From Tubulanus polymorphus (lineage: Eukaryota; Nemertea; Palaeonemertea; Tubulaniformes; Tubulanidae): a DNA stretch of 60,000 bases. Made by a program: the position numbers and the translations under genes. Within the stretch, counting starts at the first letter, position 1; each line of letters starts with the position of its first letter. The notes below the pieces were generated by a model that saw nothing but the letters and a program-made list of their open reading frames with translations, was not told the DNA's origin and made no database searches. The DNA is taken from NCBI RefSeq assembly GCF_964204645.1, contig NC_134028.1, positions 20,436,153 through 20,496,152 on the forward strand. The letters are read 5' to 3'. This document shows positions 51,945-60,000 of the stretch, piece by piece.

Positions 51945-52850
51945 TATTTCCCGTTCGCATTGCTTTGTGGGAGATTTTATAACAGTTGATTTACAGTCGG
52001 GCTCAGTTAAACCTCGTCTCAAGAGAGAAACCACTGTCACAGTATTTAATACCGGCCGGACGCCTTCAGGTTTAATTCACTCGTCTGTCAGAAATATCTC
52101 AGCGAACAAGAATGTAAAAAATGGTATTCGTTGCCGTACAGCCAGACACAGCTGTTAGCGACAGCTGGAAGACACGCCCACACATCGGTCACACCTACAG
52201 GTATCAGCTCTCTTACTGAACATGTCAAGTTGAAACTTATATCTTTTTTCTGGCGCTTCTAACTTCTAAACTGTTTAATTTGTTTTGAACCGAATTACTT
52301 GTTATCGTTGAGATTGGGGTCTCGTGCAGTTGTTTGAGTGGAGGACTGGGAACCAAGAGGTCCCTAGATCGAAACCACATCTGGCGTTGGCTGTCGAGAC
52401 ACATGCATGGACTCAGCTCTGGTAACTCTGTCAGGTTGTGAGCCATAACAACCTATAAAAAGGCCTTGGCCGTCTCTTAAGAACCACTAGGGTTACAGTG
52501 TTACTCGCTGCTGGGACGAAAAACTCTTCTTATTACATGCTAGGTGGCGTTACGGCAATATAAACTTGTTCTATGTATTGGACACCGTCTGAAACAACTG
52601 GAAGCTCGTAAGTATCACCTGCTAAGAGGTTCCCGGGTTACTTGTAAGTAATATCCGCACACCCCTTTCTGGAGAACTGTAAACTGCGAATCGTCAATGA
52701 AATCAATACATCACTAAATTCATTTCTAATGCCAAAAGAATTATTTATTTGCATTTTCAAGCACTGATACAAATTTGAATCGTATAGAACAAGGAAACGC
52801 GAAACCTACAGAATTAGAACATACATCTTCTAGTATAATGCGATGCAGGT
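51945..52850. repeat. Modular repeat unit 2, unit B copy
   Basis: Counterpart of 29745-30640, with modules M and N in the same order, leading into P5. Contains a small duplicated TTCTAA (near 52255) absent from A. Confidence 0.65.
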
Positions 52851-52882
52851 CAAATTATCCATCATTTCTAAATATTTTTTCT

Positions 52883-53415
52883 CTAGTTTTCTTTATTTTT
52901 TTTCAATGCATTTTTCAGAGATTTCAAATTGTTTCTTAGATCTTTGGCATTTTTTCTTACGTAATCGATAATCAGCGATTTGCCTTGTTTTGACTGAAAT
53001 ACTTTCGCCAAAACGCTAGGTAGTTGTGAACCTTTTAACTTTAGATCGTCCAAGATCTTGCTGTTGACGATAGTTTCGCAATCTAATTTGCTCAGTGGTC
53101 CCGATATGACCTTGCCGTAATGTTCGACAGCAAGAGATGATACCTGTCGATGAAACCAAACACATAATTGAAAATGCTATTTCCCGGAAAACCCTTTAAA
53201 TACAACACTGAGATTATAAGAATTTTAAGAGGTTATAGTGAGTGTAGCTGCGATGGATTAACACACGTGATAGGATTGAAAAAACGCTTTTTGACGATTA
53301 CAGCGTTTTCTCTTTATAGACAGATATTTACCTTGCGACATGTACTTTCATCAATGGCATCGGTTGAAACCCAGAAAACGGCCAGAAAAACCACCAAAAA
53401 ACTGATCAATTTCAT
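52883..53415 (-). CDS. Small secreted two-cysteine peptide, copy P5
   Basis: Coding exons on the minus strand 53415-53332 and 53143-52883, 114 residues. Signal peptide, ESTCRK and KLDCETIVN cysteines and basic helical C-terminus as in P1. Exon 2 is identical to P1 over all 261 nt by eye, while the surrounding non-coding DNA shows scattered differences. Donor GTAAAT and acceptor CAG preserved; the intron lacks the hammerhead-like element, as in P1. Transcribed away from P6. Confidence 0.8.
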
Positions 53416-53934
53416 GTTGTCTCCGTAAAACTGTAATCAGATCATAGAAATAGAGATTGGTTTCCGGCAGTGTCAGAACTGGAGACTGGTCCCCGGCTGT
53501 TTCAGAAATACAGATATCATTAGTGATCTTACCTGTTTAATGTGTGTTGAGGTTTAACGTGATGTCAAAGCGACTGACGAATGTTTCATTTTGTCGATTG
53601 AATCATGCGAGTTTTATACATATTTTGGGCTGAATAATATTTGATCAGAAGTTGCTGAACGGCTTCACATTAAACATCCCACTCAGTAGATTTAATACCA
53701 ACTATTTACAGGATCGAGATTCGATTATTTCTGCTTTGTTTAATCTGTCTGCATCTGTTTTTCTACTGTATATTGCTGGAAATTTGAAGGACGATGGAGG
53801 TTTTACATTTTAATCGACAATTCCACGAAAGAGTCAACTTATTATTGTAAATAAACTCATTTTAACTAAACTCATAAAAGATAAACTCATTTTAACTCTT
53901 GAGTCAAATTCAACTGAACTTAGGTACTTTGTCC

Positions 53935-54605
53935 AGGACAGTGTAAATGGATCCTAGAAACAAGTCTAGAAGTGTGGAACTTGGTCAAAAACTGTAGAAG
54001 TAGGTCCAGAACTGGATCTATTATGCGGCTTTCATGAATTATATTTATGGGCTTTCAGGAATATTATTGAGCTTCAGTTATTTCAGTTGTTAAACTATAG
54101 CAACAAGTAATGTACGGAAACTGAATTTCATGGCCAGTGTTGCTATTATCAGACAACCTGCGTTGATGCTTGCGTCACACGTATAAAACAATAACAGTAA
54201 GAAGATTTTAACAGAAACCCGATACTGGAGAAATGACACGACCGCAACACTGGTTAACATTTAGAAACCATACCAGATCCACAACACTGTCGAAGTAGGC
54301 CTAGAAATGTGGACCTGGGTCCACAACTATGAAGTAGGTCCACAACTGTGAAACTGGGCCCACAACTGCAGAAGTAGGTTTAGAAGACAGTGCTGAACTG
54401 GGTAATCGTGTCGAAGAAGGTCCAGATTACTGTGGACCGTAGAAGTATGTCCAGAAGTGTGGAACTGGGTCCATAGAAGTGGGTCCAGAAGTGTGGAATT
54501 GGATCCACAACTGTCGAATAGGTCCAGCACTGTATGACTGGATCGACAACTGTAGAAGCAGGTCCAAAATTGTGTAACTGGATCCACAACTGTAGAAATA
54601 AATCG
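53935..54605 (+). repeat. Minisatellite arm, forward orientation (spacer P5/P6)
   Basis: Counterpart of 31732-32398, same unit order and same internal insert. Confidence 0.85.
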
Positions 54606-54986
54606 ACGAGAAGTCGTTCAATTTGAAGAATGAAAGTTTTGCATATTTGATGGGCGCTGTGATAATATATGGATTAGGGAGTCTAAAAATTCAGTTCAAA
54701 GATTGAAAATGAACTTATTTTGACAATAAATACCTGTGTTAAAACATCATTTTGTCTGAACACCGTCTGGGGCTTATTCAGACGGTACCCCTAGACTTCA
54801 TCGCCCCCTTCCCATTTAAATTCATTAAATTTCCTCAGGTTTACAATTCATGAGCATACAGATTTGTCGGCATGAATTCAAACCGTGGCAGAAACTTCAA
54901 GACATGACTTGGAGTATTTGCCATGGAGGTGATCTGTTAAAACCGACCATTGTCATCTAATTAAAACAAAATAATTACTGGTCGGT

Positions 54987-55115
54987 TTAAATAGAATCTA
55001 ACTGGTGATCAATGCAATCAATGATTTTATTGATATTCACTGCGTTAAAACAATCGACGTAATGCGTTATTTTCGCCCATTCTCCCCAAACTAAACAAGT
55101 TCTCGTCGATTTATT
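54987..55115 (-). pseudogene. Diverged exon-2-like segment in the P5/P6 spacer
   Basis: Counterpart of 32782-32910; the encoded KSTRTC..VDCFNAVNINKIIDCI segment is unchanged between the units, and the acceptor-like site is again TTTGCAA. Confidence 0.4.
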
Positions 55116-55169
55116 GCAAATACAGAAAAAACACGGAATATGTAAGTCAAAACGTCCTTTTTTCAGGTT

Positions 55170-55690
55170 GAGACCAAATTCTGCAGTTTTGCCCATGAGT
55201 TCCACACTCCTGGACCAAGTTCCATAAAACGAGATTCTGTTCCACAGTTCTGGATCTATTTCCACGTGTGGACCCAATTCTTCAGTTCTGCATGGACCCT
55301 CCAGTTGTAGACCCAGCTACGCAGTTCTGAATCTATTTCTACCGTTTTGGATCCAGTTCCACGGTAATGGAGATACGTCTACAGCTTGGTCCCAGTTCCA
55401 CAATTATGGTTCTACTTCTACAGTTGTGGATCCAGTTCCAGCTGGACGCATTTCAACCATTGTGGATCGGTTATATAGTTCTGGACCCGCTTCTACAGTT
55501 GTGGACCCTGTTCCACAGTTCTGGATCTACTTCTACAGTTTAAGACCCAGTTCCACACTTCTGGACCCGTTTCTACAGTTGTTGGCCAAGTTCCACAGAT
55601 GTGGACCTACCCCTACAGTTGTGGTCATGACTCCACACTTCTGGATTTGCTTATTTAGGATCCAGCGCCACAGTCCTGGACAAAGTTCCT
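55170..55690 (-). repeat. Minisatellite arm, reverse orientation (spacer P5/P6)
   Basis: Counterpart of 33000-33490 with a few substitutions and a 1-nt indel near the right end. Confidence 0.85.
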
Positions 55691-56213
55691 AAGTTCGGTT
55701 GAATTTGACTCAAGAGTTTGAAAATGAGTTCATTTTCAATAAGTTGCCTCTCTGTGAAATTGTGGAACTGTAGAACCGGAAGTAGTTCGTATGATATTTG
55801 AAAATAAAGTTTAAATCTAGTCTTTTACAATAATCAATTCATGTGTCCATAAAAAATATGTCGAACCTCCATCGTCCTTCAAATTTCCAGCAGTATAGAG
55901 TAGAAAAACAGGGCCAGACAGATTAAACAAAGCAAAAATAATCGAATCGATCCTGATAAATAGTTGAAATTAATTCAGCAACTTCTGATCAAATATTATT
56001 CAGCCCAAAATGTATAAAACTGGCAAGATTCAATCGACAAAATGAGACATTCGTCAGTCGCTTCAACAGCACGTTAAATCTCAACACACATTATACAGGT
56101 AAGATCAATTCTTATATCGGTAGTTCTGACACAGCTGGAAACGAGTCTCCAGTTCTGACTGCCGGGAACCAGACTCTATTTCTATGATCTGATTGCAGTT
56201 TTTCGGATACAAC

Positions 56214-56921
56214 ATGAAATTGATAAGTTTTTTGGTGGTTTTTCTGGCCGTTCTCTGGGCTTCAACCGATGCCATTGATGAAAGTACATGTCGCAAGGTA
56301 AATATCTTTTAGTCATATCACGTGTGGTAATCAATCGCAGCTACACTCCTGAACCTTAAGTCTACAAATCTCCTTGATCCCACGTGCAGTTGATATTACT
56401 TAGGGAAAGAAGATTAATTAACGGAAAAACCTCTCAGTATTTGAAACAAATCTCTGAAGATGAGTGGAAGTATTCCTCCCGAAACGTTAGAATGAAATAA
56501 CAACTGTTGTTTAAGATCTATATTGTGGGTTTTTACGCAGGACTGGAAATAGTCTCAACTATTTATAACCTCTTAGTATAACCTCCTGATAATCGTGACA
56601 TCAATGTTGTAATTTAAGGGTTCAGCAGGAAAAACCATTTTCAATTACATTTTTATTATATAGGTAGCATCTCTTGCTGTCGAACATTACGGCAAGGCCA
56701 TATCGGGACCACTGAGCAAATTAGATTGCGATACCATCGTCAACAGCAAGATCTTGGACGATCTAAAGTTACAAGGTTCACAACTACCTAGCGTTTTGGC
56801 GAAAGTCTTCAAGTCAACACAAGGCAAATCGAAGATTTTCGCTTACGTACGAAACAATGTCAACGTCATTAGAAACAATTTGAAAACTTTGAAAGAAGCA
56901 TTGAAAAAACTAGAAAACTAG
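56214..56921 (+). CDS. Small secreted two-cysteine peptide, copy P6
   Basis: Coding exons 56214-56297 and 56664-56921, 113 residues. It differs from P2 by Leu for Phe at residue 7, Thr for Lys in KVFKSTQGKS and Leu for Gln near the C-terminus (KKLEN). TATA box (about 56012-56018) and 5' exon ending 56098 are conserved. The intron holds the hammerhead-like element (about 56347-56580; core 56454-56485, where one stem base is changed). Confidence 0.8.
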
Positions 56922-57239
56922 AAAATTCCATGCATAATGATCGATAATTCCAGCAAAATTGTATTTATACTAGAAGATGTATGTTCTAATTCTATAGATT
57001 CCGGGTTTCCTTGTTCTATACGATTAAAATTTATGTCAATGTTTGAAAATGCAAATAAATAGTTCTTAGTCGGCATAAACTGAATGTAGTGATGTATTGA
57101 TTTCATTGACGGTTCGTAGTTTGCAGTGCCCCCGGAAACCGGTGAGCAGATGAAACGAGTTCCCGGTGTCTCCAGACGGTGTCCAATGCACGGGACAGGT
57201 TTTTTTAAGGTTAACATTACGGGTAAGGGAGTTAGTAGT

Positions 57240-58340
57240 GGGACGATCTTGCATGCCAATTAATGCAAACGGGAGATTGTGAATGGAACCCGAGGATAAG
57301 TCTACAGAATTTATTCCAACCTGGGCAGATATGGCTGTTTGGATCCAGCCAATGATTACATAATCAGTTAGACCAGGACGGCATTAAGAATCTTCAACTT
57401 ATGACAACGCAATTTTCAATTCAATTCAATTCAAAATTTATTCAGTAAATAATCATATAAATGGTTGCGGCTCAATATAATATAAAATCACAGCAAATGT
57501 ATCAAAAATGTCAAACATACAGCGGATGGCTTAGTTCGCGTAGCATGCTTAAACTAAATCGCCAAAATATTTATGATTGGACTAGTTTTCTTGTATCTAT
57601 CTTTTCGACTCTTAATCAACAGGCCCTTTGCCAAAACTTTGCAATGGAAAGCGAGGTGATCTAACCCGAATTTCACGTTTGTTTTAATGGTGTGCTCTAG
57701 ATGGGAAAATCTGCGGGATGAACTCTTCAACGATATCATCAAAATATTCCCCAACATTAGAAACCTCGACAAGGAACACCAATTAACCTACTACTTTCTT
57801 TCCATCTATTAGCCAAAATTGTAAGCAAATTCTTTGGATCAAGAGTTTAAGGCCTGAATATCTAATTCCATATCTACCCATTCCGAGTGAATATTATATT
57901 CGGTAACTTGCAATAATGTTAATTTTCTTTTCATTATCGTTCTATGTATAAGTTTTATACATCATTTTTATGTACAAATTTTATATCATCCACAATCGTG
58001 TACGATTGCATGAATACTAAACATTGAATAACCTGTATTGTGGAATTGAAAACGCTATCAATACCGACATGTTACTGAATCAATATTCACTGATGGCTTA
58101 ATCAGGCCGCAAAACATATACTGCCTTGAAAATAGACGTTCGTCAGCAAAATATTGCAATCGCGACCAGCCCATCGGTATAGAGATATCTTGCTGCAGAA
58201 ATAGATATATCACTGTGACGTACATTGTTTTATTTTCTGAAATTCTTCATTAGAATATTTGCATGTACTATCTCATTCGACTTTCCTGGAGGAACTTACT
58301 GTAGACCGCGATAATTGCAGGTCCCTTGTACATCCACATC
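57240..58340. other. Right flank of unit B and unique sequence
   Basis: 57282-57500 is the empty-site version of the unit A flank; 57520-57640 resembles 42636-42760. Beyond about 57800 no similarity to other parts of the window and no exon was noticed. Confidence 0.5.
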
Positions 58341-58374
58341 GTGACGCAGCAGCGATGCAAAAAAGCAGCGAAAG

Positions 58375-58795
58375 CAATAAAAGAACAATATTTACAGGTG
58401 TAGTTGACACACTGATCAAATTTCATACCGAATGGGAACTGTCATTCCTCCGATGGAATCACAAATAAGATGAAAGAAAGTCGATGGACGGAAATTTCTC
58501 AGGCCGTAAACTCAGTTGCTCCAGTGCTCGAACGGAGAGTGCAGGAAAAATAAACCAATTTGAAGAGTCGTAGCAAACGGGGGCACATTTTTATCCGAAG
58601 ACACCAGCATGGTACAGGGGGAAGAAACACCACTGGTGGAGATCTTACGCCTGTAGAAGGGAAGTTAATGGCGTTGATGACAAAAGAGCAGTTGTATGGA
58701 ATCGAAAGCGACGCAGGCCTAACACTGCCGCGAGAACCTCGAAAAGAAATGAGACTGAGGAGAATCTGTTTGTTATATAAATTATAAATAACCAT
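58375..58795 (+). pseudogene. Broken Myb/SANT-like DNA-binding domain gene
   Basis: Plus-strand pieces KRTIFTGVVDTLIKFH, then after a frameshift KESRWTEISQAVNSVAPVLERR, then LKSRSKRGHIFIRR, TGGDLTPVEGK and LYGIES. This is the pattern of the Myb/SANT-like domains that accompany Harbinger transposons and of NAIF1-like genes (W-x-x-I...VN...KKW.NLKSR...TGGG...E). An in-frame TAA at 58551-58553 stands where the domain's conserved Trp is expected. With the frameshift near 58440 it cannot encode the full domain. No Harbinger transposase was seen nearby. Confidence 0.65.
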
Positions 58796-59029
58796 ATGAT
58801 AACAATGTTATATAATTATATAAAATATCAGATTCGTTTTCGTCTTATGAGATGGACGGTGCCTTACCGAAATGAATGCGGAAAGATGAAATTGTTCCGT
58901 TGCCACTGATCCTCATCAGCGGGTTTCAGAGTCAACTAGGGAAGAAGCAATGGGGAGATATACCTTCCTAGGTAGGACGGGAATTGCGCATGCACAATCC
59001 CTTTTCGTTCAAAGGATTTCTTCAATTGC

Positions 59030-59262
59030 TGATTTTCAGACCTTATTTTTCTGTTCGTATTGCTTTGTGGGAGTTTTTTTTTCCAATGGGGAGCACCTGG
59101 CGATCAATACGATAATGAATTACAGTCGAGTTCAGTTAAAAGTCATCTTTAAAGAGAACCAGAGTCAGCTTTTAATACCGGACGCGTTCAAGTTAGAAAT
59201 ATCTCAGCGAACAAGAATGTGAAATATAGCTGCAAAGCAGCGATAACGGGTTTTCTGCACAG
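59030..59262. repeat. Diverged module M and AACGGGTTTTCTGC repeat end
   Basis: 59030-59225 parallels module M (ATTGCTTTGTGGGAG, ACAGTCGAGTTCAGTTAAA, AATATCTCAGCGAACAAGAATGTGAAA). It is followed by CTGCAAAGCAGCGATAACGGGTTTTCTGCA, the reverse complement of repeat ends near 3205 and 3850. This places module M inside a dispersed transposon family. Confidence 0.55.
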
Positions 59263-59282
59263 TCTTAGAATGCAGTTCAACG

Positions 59283-59530
59283 GTGGATTTCGACAAAGCA
59301 TTCGATAAGGCACAACATCAGGCATTACTAACCAGGCTATTAGGAAACATCATTAATGAAAGGTCACTCAAATGGCTCAGCAGTTATCTCTGAACGAAAA
59401 CTTGTAGCCGAAATCAACGGTACGCCTCATCTTGGAATAAGTCAGTCTAACTAGTGGAGTCACGCAAGGTAGTATCCTAAGTTGTCTTCTGTTTAATGTC
59501 CTGACAAATGACATATACAGTTATCCAACA
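59283..59530 (+). mobile_element. Non-LTR retrotransposon, decayed reverse transcriptase fragment
   Basis: Plus strand reads VDFDKAFDKAQHQALLTRLL, SLKWLSSYL, then in shifted frames INGTPHLGIS and GVTQGSILSCLLFNVLTNDIY. These follow the order of reverse transcriptase motifs in jockey/CR1-like elements (DF.KAFD, W..SYL..R, GV.QGS.L..LLF...ND). A stop and at least two frame changes make it inactive. Confidence 0.8.
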
Positions 59531-59559
59531 TATACCAGACCGAGTAAATTTCCAAATCG

Positions 59560-60000
59560 AACTTAACGCGCTGTTCGACCAAAAAACGTAATGTTCCAAC
59601 CAGAAAATCTTGTTCGAATGAAAATAATTCTGTTTGATCGAACAATACGCTTTTTGCTTGAACCAAAAATTTTCTTCATTCTGACAGAAAATGTGTTCTA
59701 ATAAAAAGCTATGTTATTGTTGAATTGAAAAGTTTGGTTGAGCGAAAACAATTTTTTCGAACGAATGTTTGAATGAAAAAAATTCTGTTCGATTGAACGA
59801 AATACTTAATACTTTCGGTTCGGAGAAAAAACTTTTTTCAATATACTTGTTCGAACGAAAAACTTAATGTTCTGACAAGAAAGTTCTGTTCAAATTAAAA
59901 CGATTCTGTTCAATTGAATGATTGTTCGAACGAAAAACCTTTCGTTTGGACAAAAAAAAGTTTGTTCAACTTTGTTCTAACGATTTTTTCAAATTGGTTC
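59560..60000. repeat. Degenerate minisatellite of GTTCGAACGAAAAA type
   Basis: Repeated GTTCGAATGAAAA, TTCTGTTCGATTGAACGAA and AACTT(A/T)(A/T)TGTTC words with irregular spacing of about 25-40 nt, reaching the window edge. A short relative is at about 39745-39815. Confidence 0.7.

Overview
This window reads as nuclear genomic DNA of an invertebrate animal, probably marine and possibly a lophotrochozoan or early deuterostome; the species cannot be named from the sequence. Evidence: AT-rich DNA, short coding exons bounded by GT..AG introns, TATA boxes, AATAAA signals, tRNA-derived SINE heads, miniature inverted-repeat elements, decayed non-LTR retrotransposons, and animal-type genes (a crossveinless-2/BMPER-like protein, betaine-homocysteine methyltransferase, an EGF plus pentraxin-fold protein). 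A 100-base N gap at 20093-20192 divides the window.

Left part (1-20092) is gene-poor. It holds at least two exons of one gene: an EGF-like exon (12373-12486) and a pentraxin/laminin-G-fold exon (16806-17102), joined in phase across a 4.3 kb intron. The rest is repeats: a dispersed family with three copies, a foldback element with nested palindromes, a TA-flanked MITE, SINE remnants, purine-rich microsatellites and local tandem duplications.

Right part (20193-60000) is a segmentally duplicated block. Unit A runs from 20193 to about 36230: BMPER-like gene, antimicrobial-peptide-like gene, two modular repeats, then a divergent pair of small secreted-peptide genes. A more diverged pair of the same peptide family follows (36420-42025), then an intact minus-strand BHMT gene (43018-44983). 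Unit B (45617 to about 57500) repeats unit A at high identity, but the BMPER-like gene has lost its 3' two thirds. In unit A the antimicrobial-like gene carries a stop codon in its signal peptide, while the unit B copy is intact.

The most striking system is a family of about 109-114 residue secreted, basic, two-cysteine peptides that I do not recognise. Six two-exon copies lie in three head-to-head pairs, each pair an imperfect palindrome with a shared spacer of oppositely oriented ~20/40-nt minisatellites. Spacers also hold a diverged relative of exon 2. Two further exon-2 fragments exist. Copies differ by frameshift, C-terminal replacement and relocation of a cysteine, as expected of a fast-evolving effector family (inference). 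Some introns carry an inserted element with a hammerhead-ribozyme-like core.

The intron of both BMPER-like copies contains a very long CTG repeat (about 131 pure units in A, about 103 with two interruptions in B), on the sense strand of the gene. The far right end (58.3-60 kb) is transposon debris: a broken Myb/SANT-like gene, a broken reverse transcriptase and a degenerate minisatellite.
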